Shown: positions 16,067 through 25,561, counted from the stretch's first letter. The stretch is DNA of 64,000 nucleotides from Actinoplanes campanulatus (GCF_014647795.1 NZ_BMPW01000009.1:288134-352133), one strand, 5' to 3'. Numbers and translations: made by a program. The notes: generated by a model from the letters alone, not told the origin.

Positions 16067-18028
16067 ATGATCGATCGTGTCTCCGCAGCGCTGACCGAGG
16101 TGCTCGACGGCCGGTGGGCGCACATCCGCCGAGCGGTCCGGGAGCGGCTCGGGCCCGAGTTCGTCACGGTTCCCGGCGAGACCGGCGACCAGGCCCGGGA
16201 ACGGGTCAGCCGGCTGATCCGCGACCTGCCCACCGACGTGGGCGTGGTCTCCGCCTTCCCGGTCGAGTACGGCGGCTCGGACGATCCGGGCGGCTCCACC
16301 GTCGCCGCCGAGATGCTCGCCCAGGTCGACCTGTCGCTCATGGTCAAGGCCGGGGTGCAGTGGGGGCTCTTCGGCGGGGCGGTCGTCGCCCTGGGCACGA
16401 AACGGCACCACGACGCCTACCTGCGCGACATCATCTCGGCGGACCTGATGGGCTGCTTCGCGATGACCGAGACCGGTCACGGGTCCGACGTGCAGCAGCT
16501 TCGGACGACCTGTGCCTACGATGCCGCTTCCGGCGATTTCGTGCTGCATACCCCACACGAGGCCGCGCGCAAGGACTACATCGGCAACGCGGCCCGAGAC
16601 GGGCGGATGGCCGTGGTCTTCGCCCAGCTGATCACCGGCGGCCGGTCCTACGGTGTGCACGCCTGGCTCGTGCCGATCCGCGACGAGCACGGAAATCCGA
16701 TGCCCGGCGTCACCCTCGGCGACGCCGGGCCCAAGGCGGGGCTGCTCGGCGTCGACAACGGGCGGATCTCCTTCGACCACGTCACCGTGCCGCGGGACAT
16801 GCTGCTCGACCGGTACGGGCAGGTCGCCGCCGACGGCACCTACACCAGCTCGATCGAGAACGACACCCGGCGCTTCTTCACCATGCTCGGCACCCTGGTC
16901 CGCGGCCGGGTCACCGTCGGCGCCGCCGCCTCCGCGGCCACCCGCAGCGCGCTGACCATCGCGGTCCGCTACGGCGAGACCCGCCGCCAGTTCACCAGCC
17001 CCGACGTCGACCGGGAGATCGCCCTCAACGACTACCTGGCCCACCAGCGCAAACTCCTGCCGGCGCTGGCGCGCTCGTACGCGTACGCCTTCGCCCAGGA
17101 GGAACTCGCGGTCACCATGGCCGAGGTCTTCTCCCTCGCCGAGCCCGACGAGCACCGGCAGCGGGAACTCGAGTCCCGGGCGGCCGGGCTCAAGGCCGTA
17201 CAGACGTGGCACGCCACGAGGACCATCCAGATGTGCCGGGAGGCGTGCGGCGGCGCCGGCTACCTCGCCGAGAACCGGCTGCCCGGGCTCAAGGCCGACA
17301 CCGACGTGTTCACCACCTTCGAGGGCGACAACACCGTCCTGCTCCAGCTGGTCGCGAAAGGCCTGCTCACCGGCTATCGCGACGCCTTCGGCTCGCTCGA
17401 CGGCTGGGGGCGCGCCACGTTCGTCGCCGAACAGGTGCGGGAGATGATGCTCGAGCGTACGGCCGCGCGCTCGCTCATCCAGCGGCTCGTCAGCGCGGTC
17501 CCCGGCCGGGACGAGGAGGTCGCCGTCACCGACCGGGGCTGGCATCTGACCCTCTTCGAGGACCGGGAGAAGCACCTGCTGGACGGGGCGATCCGCCGTC
17601 TCCGCAAGGGCGCCGTCACCAAGAAGGACCGGCCGTTCGACATCTTCAACGACGTACAGGACCACATCCTGTCGGTGGCGGGCGCCCACATCGACCGGAT
17701 CACCCTGGAGGCGTTCGTGGCCGGCATCGAGCGGACCACCGACGAGTCCGCCCGCGAGCTGCTCGGCAAGGTCTGCGACCTGTACGCGCTGACCACCATC
17801 GAGGAGCACAAGGCCTGGCTCATGGAACACGGCCGCCTCACCCCGGCCCGCTCCCGGGCGGTCACCGCGGTCGCCAACGACCTGCTCCGCGAGTTGCGGC
17901 CGCACATGCGCACGCTGGTGGACGCGTTCGCCGTACCGGAGGAGTGGTTGAACGCCGCCATCCTCCGCGAGGAGCCGGCCCGCCAGGAGGCGATGTCCAA
18001 GGAGGACGACGCCCTCCGTCAGTCGTGA
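16067..18028 (+). CDS. Acyl-CoA oxidase-like acyl-CoA dehydrogenase
   Basis: This 653-residue protein has the four-part layout of acyl-CoA oxidases rather than the 380-residue dehydrogenase form. Motifs are CFAMTETGHGSDVQ (FAD and substrate binding, about residue 127), KAGLLGVDNG in the middle beta domain, RYGETRRQF (FAD-binding helix region) and CGGAGYLAENRLPG with TTFEGDNTV near residue 425, which includes the region of the catalytic base. It would oxidise acyl-CoA to trans-2-enoyl-CoA, passing electrons to oxygen or a flavoprotein. It is a single gene, with a convergent small gene overlapping its end by 10 bp. Confidence 0.9.
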   Translation: MIDRVSAALTEVLDGRWAHIRRAVRERLGPEFVTVPGETGDQARERVSRLIRDLPTDVGVVSAFPVEYGGSDDPGGSTVAAEMLAQVDLSLMVKAGVQWGLFGGAVVALGTKRHHDAYLRDIISADLMGCFAMTETGHGSDVQQLRTTCAYDAASGDFVLHTPHEAARKDYIGNAARDGRMAVVFAQLITGGRSYGVHAWLVPIRDEHGNPMPGVTLGDAGPKAGLLGVDNGRISFDHVTVPRDMLLDRYGQVAADGTYTSSIENDTRRFFTMLGTLVRGRVTVGAAASAATRSALTIAVRYGETRRQFTSPDVDREIALNDYLAHQRKLLPALARSYAYAFAQEELAVTMAEVFSLAEPDEHRQRELESRAAGLKAVQTWHATRTIQMCREACGGAGYLAENRLPGLKADTDVFTTFEGDNTVLLQLVAKGLLTGYRDAFGSLDGWGRATFVAEQVREMMLERTAARSLIQRLVSAVPGRDEEVAVTDRGWHLTLFEDREKHLLDGAIRRLRKGAVTKKDRPFDIFNDVQDHILSVAGAHIDRITLEAFVAGIERTTDESARELLGKVCDLYALTTIEEHKAWLMEHGRLTPARSRAVTAVANDLLRELRPHMRTLVDAFAVPEEWLNAAILREEPARQEAMSKEDDALRQS

Positions 18029-18501
18029 TCGAGCGGGTAGACGAGGTGTTCGGCATCCCACCAGAGGATGTAGAAGACGCCGGCCGCGATGAAACCCCAT
18101 AGACGTCGGCGGTTGGCCACACGGAATCGGAAGATCTCGTCGCCGAACACCTCGTCGAGCCGCAGTTGGGCGATCCGTTCCTGTGCCTCCGTACAGAGGG
18201 TGTCGATGCCCTGGAAGTGATGCTTGCGATGACTGCCGCCCTTGGAACCGGACAGCTGCGCCTTCACCTCGTTCCACGTCAGGGCGCCGACGTTGCACAG
18301 GAACCGGAGCAACTCGTGTGCCTCGTCGGCGGCCGGCCATCGCCAGGCGCCCTGGTATCCGTGGTCGGCGTAGTGGAACGAGAAAGTGACCTTGTGCGAT
18401 CCTGCGTCGGGGCCGCGCACCGCGGTGGCGTCGACCTTGGCGACCTTCTCGCCGGACGCGATCCGCTTCGGGGAACCCGTCCGGGTCCTCTTCGGGGACA
18501 T
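18019..18501 (-). CDS. Conserved-type hypothetical protein, basic N-terminus
   Basis: I do not recognise a function. The 160-residue protein begins with a basic stretch (SPKRTRTGSPKR) and contains a helical middle part (LLRFLCNVGALTWNEVKAQL) and a C-terminal FRFRVANRRRLWGFI...FYILWWDAEHLVYPL segment. This tail resembles an uncharacterised family with a WWDxEHxVYP ending. ATG 18501 is chosen; an upstream in-frame start at 18537 is possible. It converges on the acyl-CoA oxidase gene with 10 bp overlap. It looks unrelated to the surrounding metabolism and may be a mobile accessory gene. Confidence 0.6.
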   Translation of the reverse strand: MSPKRTRTGSPKRIASGEKVAKVDATAVRGPDAGSHKVTFSFHYADHGYQGAWRWPAADEAHELLRFLCNVGALTWNEVKAQLSGSKGGSHRKHHFQGIDTLCTEAQERIAQLRLDEVFGDEIFRFRVANRRRLWGFIAAGVFYILWWDAEHLVYPLDHD

Positions 18502-18764
18502 CGAACCGCCTACGCGGTGGCGGCGGTGGCGCCCCAACCCTCCCAGGTCAGCTCATCCGGTGGATCCGAGTGAGCCTCGCAACTCGTGGGCGTGTTTCGC
18601 TGCCTAGTCTCCGGTATCCCGAGACCCCCGGGCAGCGCTCGATCGGCTGACGTGGATGGTCGGTTACCTGACAGGGCGGGCGCTTGTCGGTCACGTGGGA
18701 ATGAACGAGTGACCTGGTCCCGAGTCGGCGGGCGCCATCCGCGCCGGCGCCCGCCGCGAGTAGG

Positions 18765-20198
18765 TCAGCGGGAGACGAAGGTGCCCCGGGGAGTGCCCAG
18801 GACCTCGCCGTCGCGGTAGGCGACGCGGCCCCGCAGGACGGTGGCCACCGGCCAGCCGCGGACCTTGCGGCCCTCGAAGGGGCAGTGGTCCTGGCCGGAG
18901 AGCAGCAGGCCGGTGGTGACCTCCTGTTCCAGGTCGGGGTCGATGATCGCCAGGTCGGCGTCGAAGCCGGGGAGCAGGTTGCCCTTGCGCCCGTCCAGGC
19001 CGTACGCGCGGGCCGGGTTCGCGGACACCAGCTCGGCGACGCGGACCGGGGAGAGGCCGCGCTTGTGCATGCCCTCGCTGATCAGGATGGGGTAGAGCAG
19101 CGCGGTGCCGCCGAAGCCGGGCAGCGCCGGCCACAGCTCGTCGCCCTTCTCCTCCTCGAGGCAGCAGGCGTGGTCGGAGGCGACCCAGCCGACGGTGCCG
19201 TCCAGAACGCCGGCCCACAGGGCCTCGGTGTCGCTCCTCGACCGGATCGGGGGGTTGACCTTGCCGCCGAGGCCGCCCTGCTCGTCGAGCTCCTCGTGGG
19301 TGAGGCACAGGTGGTGCAGGGTCACCTCGAAACGCATGTCGACCTCGGGCATCGCGACCCGGGCCTCGCGGGCGGCAGCCAGGGCCTCGCCGGAGGACAG
19401 GTGCAGCAGGTTGATGGCACAGTCGGTGGCCCGGGCCAGGGTGGTGGCCTCGCCGATCGCCACCCGTTCGGTCAGCGGCGGGCGGGCGTCCGAGTAGGCC
19501 CTCAGCGTCTGGGGATCGCCGTTCGCTCGTACCCTCTCGATGAAGAGCCGCATCAGTTCGGCCTGCTCGCAGTGCAGTGACAGCGAGATGCGTCGATCAT
19601 TCAAAGAATTCGCGGCCGCCACCGCCTCCATGAGCTGGTAGAGGTGGCCGAGGTCGTACTCGTCGCTCATCGTGAAGGACTTGGCGTCGCGCGAGTTCGC
19701 CGACAGGTTGAAGCCCTTGTAGAACATGTAGTACTTGAACGAGCTGACCCCGCTGCCGTCGACCAGTGCGGACACCTCGCCGACCTGGGCGGTGTCCATC
19801 GGCGCCAGGTGGAAGCCGTAATCGGTCCAGGCGTGGCCGCCGACCGCGTCGAGCACCTCCGGGAAGATGTCGGCGTAGGCGCCGGTCCGGTTCAGGTAGT
19901 GCTGCCCGGTCCGGAAGTAGGACAGCACCGTGGTCGCGCCGCCGACCAGCGAGGACCGGGTCTCCTCGGCCGCGTCGACCGCGAGCGGACGGTAGATGCC
20001 CAGGTGGAAGTGGGCGTCGACGGCGCCGGGGAAGACCAGTCTGCCGGTCGCGTCCAGGACCTCGTCGGCGTCCTCGGCCGGGATCGAGTCGGCGATCGCG
20101 GCGACCTTGCCGTCCCTGGTGGCCAGGTCGGCCCGGATCGTTCCCAGGTAGGGCACGACCAGGGTGCCTCCGCGTACCAGCAGTTCGTAACGGCTCAT
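18765..20198 (-). CDS. Dihydropyrimidinase/hydantoinase-type cyclic amidohydrolase
   Basis: This 477-residue metal-dependent amidohydrolase opens cyclic amides or imides. It has the metal ligands HxH in DAHFHLG, a candidate carboxylated Lys in SSFKYYMF, His in LHCEQ and LLHLSSGEA, and the catalytic Asp in SDHACC. The composite beta-sandwich of the family is seen at both ends (GTLVVPYLG and the C-terminal GTPRGTFVSR). ATG 20198 has GGGAGGT 8 bp upstream; an earlier start at 20228 would run into the operator. Its partner across the operator is a CoA-transferase. An imidase role on maleimide-like rings is my inference. Confidence 0.92.
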   Translation of the reverse strand: MSRYELLVRGGTLVVPYLGTIRADLATRDGKVAAIADSIPAEDADEVLDATGRLVFPGAVDAHFHLGIYRPLAVDAAEETRSSLVGGATTVLSYFRTGQHYLNRTGAYADIFPEVLDAVGGHAWTDYGFHLAPMDTAQVGEVSALVDGSGVSSFKYYMFYKGFNLSANSRDAKSFTMSDEYDLGHLYQLMEAVAAANSLNDRRISLSLHCEQAELMRLFIERVRANGDPQTLRAYSDARPPLTERVAIGEATTLARATDCAINLLHLSSGEALAAAREARVAMPEVDMRFEVTLHHLCLTHEELDEQGGLGGKVNPPIRSRSDTEALWAGVLDGTVGWVASDHACCLEEEKGDELWPALPGFGGTALLYPILISEGMHKRGLSPVRVAELVSANPARAYGLDGRKGNLLPGFDADLAIIDPDLEQEVTTGLLLSGQDHCPFEGRKVRGWPVATVLRGRVAYRDGEVLGTPRGTFVSR

Positions 20199-20212
20199 CC
20201 GGCCCGACCTCC

Positions 20213-20270
20213 CACAGGTGTTTCGCACACAGTAACGAGGTTTCCCTTAATGGAACAGAGCGGTTAGGGT
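20213..20270. promoter_or_regulatory. Divergent operator with four half-sites on a 20-bp period
   Basis: Half-sites GTTTC (20220-20224), GTAAC (20232-20236), GTTTC (20240-20244) and GGAAC (20252-20256) are spaced 7, 3 and 7 bp. A -10-like TAGGGT (20265-20270) ends 5 bp before the CoA-transferase ATG, so that transcript may be leaderless. The element lies between the divergent hydantoinase and CoA-transferase genes and can control both. Confidence 0.68.
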
Positions 20271-20275
20271 GTGGC

Positions 20276-21469
20276 ATGCACAGCCCTCTCGAAGGGGTCC
20301 GCGTCGTCGACGCGTCCACCCTGTTCGCCGGACCTCTGGCCGCGACGGTCCTCGGCGACTACGGCGCCGACGTGACCAAGATCGAGCATCCGGTCAAGGG
20401 CGACCCGGCCCGGGGGCACGGGCCGGCGAAGGACGGTGTGCCGCTCTGGTGGACGATGCTGGGCCGCAACAAGCGGACGGTCACCCTCAATCTGAGGGCC
20501 GCCAAAGGCGCTGAGATTGCGAAAAATCTCTTCAAAGACGTTGATGTCCTGATCGAGAACTTTCGTCCAGGAACCCTGGAGCGCTGGGGTCTGGGACCCG
20601 ACGTGCTGCACGAGATCAACCCGAGGCTGATCATCGCGCGCGTCACCACATATGGACAATTCGGACCGTACTCGCACCGGCCGGGGTTCGGCACGCTGGC
20701 CGAGGCGATGAGCGGGTTCGCGGCCATCACCGGTGAGCCGGACGGGCCTCCGACCCTGCCGCCCTTCGGCTTGGCGGACGGCATCGCCGCGCTGACCACC
20801 GCCCAGGCGATCATGACCGCGCTGTACCACCGCGACGCGCGGGGAGGCACGGGCCAGGTCATCGACCTGGCCATCGTCGAGCCGATGCTCACCGTCCTCG
20901 GCATGCAGGCGATGGTGTACGACCAGCTGGGCCAGGTGCAACAGCGGACCGGCAACCGATCGGTCAACAACGCGCCGCGCAACACCTACCGGACCGCCGA
21001 CGGCCGCTGGGTCGCCGTCTCCACGAGCGCGCAGGCCATCGCCGAGCGGGTGATGCGCCTGGTCGGCCGCCCCGAGCTGATCGACGAGCCGTGGTTCGCC
21101 ACCGGCGTCGGCCGGGCCGCGCACGCCGACGTGCTGGACGAGGCGCTGAGCGGGTGGATCGGCGCCCGCGACCTGGCGACGGTCACCGAGGCGTTCGAGC
21201 GGGCACAGGCCGCGATCGCCCCGGTCTACGACATCGCGGACGTCTTCGCCGACCCGCAGTTCATCGCGCGCGACTCGGTGACGACCGCGCACGATCCGAC
21301 GCTCGGGCCGGTGCGCATGCCCGGCCCGCTGTACCGCCTCTCGCGGACGCCCGGCTCGATCCGCTGGACCGGCCGGCCGCGCGGCGCGGACACCGACGAC
21401 GTGCTCGCCGGCCTCGGCTACGACGAGGAGGAACGGGCGAAGCTGAGGGCCGAAGGAGTCATCTGGTGA
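20276..21469 (+). CDS. CaiB/BaiF family III CoA-transferase
   Basis: This 397-residue protein is a second class III CoA-transferase, with VVDASTLFAGPLAATVLGDYGADVTKIE at the N-terminus, RNKRTVTLNLR, ENFRPGTLERWGLG and a C-terminal VRMPGPLYRLSRTPGSI segment. The likely catalytic Asp is in the VIDLAIVEPML region. ATG 20276 follows a -10-like box without a ribosome-binding site, suggesting leaderless expression. It overlaps the cyclase gene start by 4 bp and heads a three-gene operon of CoA-transferase, cyclase and MmgE/PrpD protein. Confidence 0.93.
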   Translation: MHSPLEGVRVVDASTLFAGPLAATVLGDYGADVTKIEHPVKGDPARGHGPAKDGVPLWWTMLGRNKRTVTLNLRAAKGAEIAKNLFKDVDVLIENFRPGTLERWGLGPDVLHEINPRLIIARVTTYGQFGPYSHRPGFGTLAEAMSGFAAITGEPDGPPTLPPFGLADGIAALTTAQAIMTALYHRDARGGTGQVIDLAIVEPMLTVLGMQAMVYDQLGQVQQRTGNRSVNNAPRNTYRTADGRWVAVSTSAQAIAERVMRLVGRPELIDEPWFATGVGRAAHADVLDEALSGWIGARDLATVTEAFERAQAAIAPVYDIADVFADPQFIARDSVTTAHDPTLGPVRMPGPLYRLSRTPGSIRWTGRPRGADTDDVLAGLGYDEEERAKLRAEGVIW

Positions 21470-22233
21470 AAGTTTTCGATCTTGCGCAGCCGATGCGGAA
21501 GGGGATGCCACAGTCGCCGAACCATCCGGCCTACACCCATTCCCTGGTGCGCCGGCACGGTGACACGGTGCGGGCCGGCGGCGGGTCGGCCGCCAACGAC
21601 CTCCTGGTCATGGGCACACACGTCGGCACGCACGTGGACGCGCTGGCGCACGTCTCGCAGGACGGGCTGCTGCACGGCGGGGTTGTCGCGGCCGACGTGC
21701 AGTCCGACGCCGGTTTCGCCCGGCTCGGCATCGACGAGTTCCCGCCGTTCGTCGGCCGCGGCGTCCTCCTGGACGTGGCGCGGGTGCACGGCGTGGAGGT
21801 GCTGCCGCCCGGCTACGAGGTGACGGCCGAGGACCTCTCGGCCGCCTCCGGCGACCTCACGATCAACCCCGGCGACGCGGTCCTCATCGGCACCGGCTGG
21901 TCACGCCATTTCCACAACGGGCAAACCTTCTCGGGTACGCGTGACGGCGTGCCCGGCCCCGGAGAGGACGCCGCACGCTGGCTGGTCGAGCGGGAGATCG
22001 CGGTGACCGGGGCGGAGACGATCGCCTACGAGCACATCGCCCCCGGCGCCGGGCACGCCAGCCTGCCGGTGCACCGGATCCTGCTGGTCGGGGCCGGCAT
22101 CAACATCGTGGAGACGATGTTGCTCAGTGAGCTGGCCGACGCCGGAGTGACCGAGTTCCAGTTCATCCTGGCCCCGCTCAAGCTGGTCGGCGCCACGGGT
22201 TCGCCGGTGCGGCCGCTGGCGGTGGTCCCGTGA
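21466..22233 (+). CDS. Cyclase-family metal hydrolase (kynurenine formamidase-like)
   Basis: This 255-residue protein has the defining HxGTHxDxxxH metal motif as THVGTHVDALAH at about residue 50, typical of the cyclase/KynB superfamily. Members hydrolyse N-formyl amides or lactones, or act as isatin hydrolases, with a Zn or Mn site. The fold continues with a GDAVLIGTGW segment and a terminal FILAPLKLVGATGSPVR segment, also conserved. GTG 21466 overlaps the CoA-transferase stop. In this context it could hydrolyse a lactam, lactone or formamide intermediate; the substrate is unknown. Confidence 0.88.
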   Translation: MKVFDLAQPMRKGMPQSPNHPAYTHSLVRRHGDTVRAGGGSAANDLLVMGTHVGTHVDALAHVSQDGLLHGGVVAADVQSDAGFARLGIDEFPPFVGRGVLLDVARVHGVEVLPPGYEVTAEDLSAASGDLTINPGDAVLIGTGWSRHFHNGQTFSGTRDGVPGPGEDAARWLVEREIAVTGAETIAYEHIAPGAGHASLPVHRILLVGAGINIVETMLLSELADAGVTEFQFILAPLKLVGATGSPVRPLAVVP

Positions 22234-23600
22234 GCCTCGCCCAGGAGCTGGGGGAGTTCGCGGCCGAGGTGGACCCACCCGGGCGGGTGCGCGCGGACGT
22301 GCCGACGCGGATCCTCGACGTGCTCGGGAACAGTCTGGCCGCGTACGTCGAAAAGGACGCGGACGCGGCGCCCGCCGCACTCCGCGCGATGCGACGCTGG
22401 GGTGGCGTGCCCGAATCGACCGTCCTCGGCTCCGGGGACCGGTTGCCCGCGCCGTCCGCGGCGTTCGTGAACGGGGTGCTCGCCCACTCGCTCGACTTCG
22501 ACGACACGCACCTGCCGTCGGTGCTGCACCCGAGCGCCTCGGTGGTCCCGGCCGCGCTGGCCGCGGCCGAGGCGGGCGCGCCCGGTGACCTGATCGCCGC
22601 GATCGCCGCCGGCATCGAGGTGACCAACCGGCTCGGCATGGCCGGCTGCGATCCGGAGACCGGCGCGAACCTGTACTTCGAGCGAGGCCAGCACGCCACC
22701 TCGATCTGCGGGACGATCGGCGCCGCGGTGGCCGTGGCCCGCCTGTACGAGCTGGACGCCGGGAAGATCGCCGATGCCGTCGGGATCGCCGTGTCGATGG
22801 GCGCCGGGGTGCTGGAGGCGAACCGTACCGGTGGGTCGGTGAAACGTTCGCACTGCGGCTGGGCGGCGCACGGCGGGGTGGTCGCGGCGACGCTGGCCGC
22901 CGAGGGGCTGACCGGCCCGCCGACCGTGCTGGAGGGGCGCTTCGGGTTCTTCACGGCACACACCGGCCGGTTCACGCCGGAGGCTGTCACGGCCGGGCTG
23001 GGCGAGCGCTGGGAACTGCTGCGGACGGTGTTCAAGCCGTACCCGTCGAATCATTTCACCCACGCCGGGATCGACTGCGCGCTGGCGTTGCGCGCGGCCG
23101 GACTGGATCCGGACGACGTGGAGAGCGCCGAGCTGGGGGTGGCCGGGCCGGTGCTGCGGACCATCGCCGAGCCGGCCGCCGAGAAGGCCCGGCCGCGCAG
23201 CGGGTACCAAGCCAAGTTCTCCGGGCCGTACACCCTCGCGGTGGCCCTGACCGGGGGCGGCGGGCTGGGCGTGGGCCTGGACGACTTCGCAGGCCTGGAC
23301 CCGCGGCGGCTGGAGTTGGCGTCCCGGGTGCGGATGTACGCCGACGAGGCCGCCACCGCCGCGTTCCCGCGCGCGTTCGCCGGCGTGCTGCGGGTGCGCA
23401 CCCGCTCCGGGGCGGTGGTGGAGCACCGGGTGGACAGTTCGCGCGGCGGGCCCGGGCATCCGCTGAGCGCGGCCGAGGTGACCGCGAAGTTCACCGGCAA
23501 CGCCCAGCGTGCGATATCGGTCGATGCGGTGGCGGCGCTGTCCGACGCGGTCCGGCGGCTCGGGTTCGGTGGGCCGGTTTCCGACGTGTTTCCGATCTGA
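22230..23600 (+). CDS. MmgE/PrpD family dehydratase-like protein
   Basis: This 456-residue protein belongs to the 2-methylcitrate dehydratase (PrpD)/cis-aconitate decarboxylase superfamily. Diagnostic segments are LAHSLDFDDTHLPSVLHPS near residue 85, ERGQHATSICGTIGAA, GSVKRSHCGWAAHGG and the late FKPYPSNHFTH. The family dehydrates or decarboxylates branched tricarboxylates; many members in CoA-transferase clusters have unknown substrates. GTG 22230 overlaps the cyclase stop by 4 bp. It is the last gene of this operon and is followed by two operator-like elements. Confidence 0.9.
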   Translation: MSLAQELGEFAAEVDPPGRVRADVPTRILDVLGNSLAAYVEKDADAAPAALRAMRRWGGVPESTVLGSGDRLPAPSAAFVNGVLAHSLDFDDTHLPSVLHPSASVVPAALAAAEAGAPGDLIAAIAAGIEVTNRLGMAGCDPETGANLYFERGQHATSICGTIGAAVAVARLYELDAGKIADAVGIAVSMGAGVLEANRTGGSVKRSHCGWAAHGGVVAATLAAEGLTGPPTVLEGRFGFFTAHTGRFTPEAVTAGLGERWELLRTVFKPYPSNHFTHAGIDCALALRAAGLDPDDVESAELGVAGPVLRTIAEPAAEKARPRSGYQAKFSGPYTLAVALTGGGGLGVGLDDFAGLDPRRLELASRVRMYADEAATAAFPRAFAGVLRVRTRSGAVVEHRVDSSRGGPGHPLSAAEVTAKFTGNAQRAISVDAVAALSDAVRRLGFGGPVSDVFPI

Positions 23601-23620
23601 CTCTCTTTGAGAGCGCTTCG

Positions 23621-23732
23621 GAAACGCTGTATCGCAGGGCGGGATAAGGCTGGTCGGTGGGTTGACATGAGTGTTGCGGACTGCGTTCATTGATCCCACG
23701 CAGAAAGTAAACGCCGTTTCCTCTAGCGAAAC
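23621..23732 (+). promoter_or_regulatory. Two GAAAC/GTTTC operators and promoter before the surface-protein operon
   Basis: GAAAC-GCT-GTATC lies at 23621-23633. A second site, TAAAC-GCC-GTTTC-CTCTAGC-GAAAC, lies at 23708-23732 with the same 3- and 7-bp spacings as other copies. TTGACA at 23662-23667 with a weak -10 near 23686 lies between them. The positions fit repression of the surface/transport locus that begins at 23827. Confidence 0.6.
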
Positions 23733-23826
23733 GGGAAGGGGACTGGATGCGTACCGCGCGCTAGAGCGCCACCACCGCGAGACGGAGGCGGCGCACCCAC
23801 TGTCAGAGAGGGGACGCGGCACCACC

Positions 23827-25473
23827 ATGACATCCACCGCAAGAAAGGCCCTGATCGCGGCTCTGGCCCTGGTCGGCGTCGTCGCCGTCCAGGCGCCCGC
23901 CGCCGCGTACGGGCCGACCGCGAGTTCCCTTGGGTGCCGGATCTATTTCAGCGACGCCGGCACCGGCTCCTCCCCGAGCACGTGGGCGGACACGTTCACC
24001 CTGACCCAGACTCCGGCGTCGCCGAAGCCCGGCCAGACCGTGACCGTGTCGTTCACCGCGGCGGAGGGGTCCACCAACGGCCCGGTCCCGCTCACCGCCG
24101 GCTCCGTTCCGGTGGCCGTCACGGTCGGAATCTCCGGATCCCAGACCGGAACGGTCACGCTGAACCAGGCAAGCTACCCGGCCGGCGCCGTCGCCGCCTA
24201 CGCCAAGCTCGGTGGCTTCACCGCCACCGGCACCTTCACCGCCGGCGCGGCGGGATCCCTCGACCTCACCGTCGGGCAGGTCAAATTCGCCAACACCACG
24301 GCGTCCACCTACTGCTCGGCGGAGGGCGACCGGGACCACAAGGCGAGCCCGGTGGCCACCACGATCGTCCAGCCGGTCACCGTCTTCGACGGCGGGGCGA
24401 CCATCACCTCGATCACCGGGCAGACCGGCACCGCCGCGGCCCGCTCCGGCAACACCGTCAACTACTCGGTCACCGGCCTGGCCGCGAACGCGACGCTCAC
24501 CGCGTCGCTGAAGGACAGCGCCGGCGGCGGTACGGGTGAGGGCAGCGGCACCGGCAGCACCGGGGCCACCGGCGCCGGCACCGGCACGCTGACCGTTCCG
24601 GCGAACGCCACCGCGGGCGACCGCACCGTGGCGATCACCGACGGCGCCAACACCGTCCTGGTATCCATCACGATCCTCGGCACGCCGGCGATCACCATCA
24701 CGCCCCCGGGCGGCGGCGCCGGCACCGTCGTCACCGTCAAGGGCACCGGCTTCAACCCCGGCAGCACGGTCACGGTCGGCGGCTACAAGGCGCTCGCGGG
24801 CGCACCGCCGCCCCCGGCCACCGCCGACGCGGCGGTCACCACCACCGCGACGGCGACCGGCGGCATCACCGCCACGTTCACCGTCGACGACCCCGCGACC
24901 GCCTGGATCGGCGCGTCGTCGGGTCAGCTGTTCGCCCTGGCCGCGTGGACCGCCTCGGCGGACTCCTGCACCGCGGCGACCGGCAACGTCGATGCCGAGT
25001 GCGACCTCACCTACGAACTCTCGCAGACCGTGAACGGCGGCGTGCTCGCGATGTCGCGGGGCGCCGGCACCAGCACCATCGCGTTCGACGGCATCACCCT
25101 GAACGGGACCGCGCAGACCGCCGAGGGCACCCTCTCGGCGATCAACGTGACCGACTACCGCGGCAGCACCCTCGGGTGGGACCTGACGGCGGAGGTCACC
25201 GACTTCACCGGTGTGCCCGGCGGCACCATCCCGGCGAGCGCCCTCACCTGGACGCCCGCCTGCGTGGCCCACCCCGGCGCCACCAACGCCGTCACGGCCG
25301 AGGCCGGCACCGCGGGTCAGGCGGTCAACGCCGCCACCCTCTGCAAGGGACCGGTCAACACCACGACCGGCACCGGCGGATCGTTCGACGCCTCGGCCGA
25401 ACTGGCCCTGGCGGTGCCCGTGAACCAGCTCGCGGGCACCTACACGGCGACGCTCACGATCACCCTGAGCTGA
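23827..25473 (+). CDS. Secreted WxL-like surface protein with Ig-like repeats
   Basis: This 548-residue protein has a Sec signal peptide (ALIAALALVGVVAVQAPAAA, cleavage near residue 28). The body has beta-rich Ig-like units, including an IPT-type segment around TITPPGGGAGTVVTVKGTGFNPGSTVTVGG. The last 170 residues resemble a WxL domain: the GWDLTAEVTDFTG segment carries a W-x-L motif, followed by LTWTPACVAHPG and a C-terminal VPVNQLAGTYTATLTITLS. WxL domains bind peptidoglycan non-covalently. ATG 23827 is preferred because the upstream in-frame region contains the operators. The next gene encodes a DUF916-like partner, the usual companion of WxL proteins. Confidence 0.78.
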   Translation: MTSTARKALIAALALVGVVAVQAPAAAYGPTASSLGCRIYFSDAGTGSSPSTWADTFTLTQTPASPKPGQTVTVSFTAAEGSTNGPVPLTAGSVPVAVTVGISGSQTGTVTLNQASYPAGAVAAYAKLGGFTATGTFTAGAAGSLDLTVGQVKFANTTASTYCSAEGDRDHKASPVATTIVQPVTVFDGGATITSITGQTGTAAARSGNTVNYSVTGLAANATLTASLKDSAGGGTGEGSGTGSTGATGAGTGTLTVPANATAGDRTVAITDGANTVLVSITILGTPAITITPPGGGAGTVVTVKGTGFNPGSTVTVGGYKALAGAPPPPATADAAVTTTATATGGITATFTVDDPATAWIGASSGQLFALAAWTASADSCTAATGNVDAECDLTYELSQTVNGGVLAMSRGAGTSTIAFDGITLNGTAQTAEGTLSAINVTDYRGSTLGWDLTAEVTDFTGVPGGTIPASALTWTPACVAHPGATNAVTAEAGTAGQAVNAATLCKGPVNTTTGTGGSFDASAELALAVPVNQLAGTYTATLTITLS

Positions 25474-25483
25474 CCCGGACCCT

Positions 25484-25513
25484 GGGTGGGGGCGGCCGCC
25501 ACCGCCCCCACCC
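25484..25513 (+). terminator. Intra-operon hairpin (attenuator or terminator)
   Basis: A perfect 12-bp stem (GGGTGGGGGCGG at 25484-25495 with 25502-25513) has a 6-nt loop and is followed by a T-rich CACTCTTTTCT. It sits 11 bp after the WxL-like gene and could end most transcripts there, giving an excess of the surface protein over downstream genes. Confidence 0.75.
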
Positions 25514-25561
25514 CACTCTTTTCTCCGACTTTCCGGCCGTCATGCCGGTGGAGGGACGATC

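Noticed and set aside
14972-18340. Very long minus-strand reading frame (1122 codons) opposite the ligase, cupin and oxidase genes
   Set aside because: Arg/Gly/Val-rich frame antisense to three clearly recognisable genes; an artefact of high GC.
23803-25272. 489-codon minus-strand frame opposite the WxL-like gene
   Set aside because: Arg/Gly-rich shadow with no recognisable domain; plus strand has signal peptide and WxL-like features.
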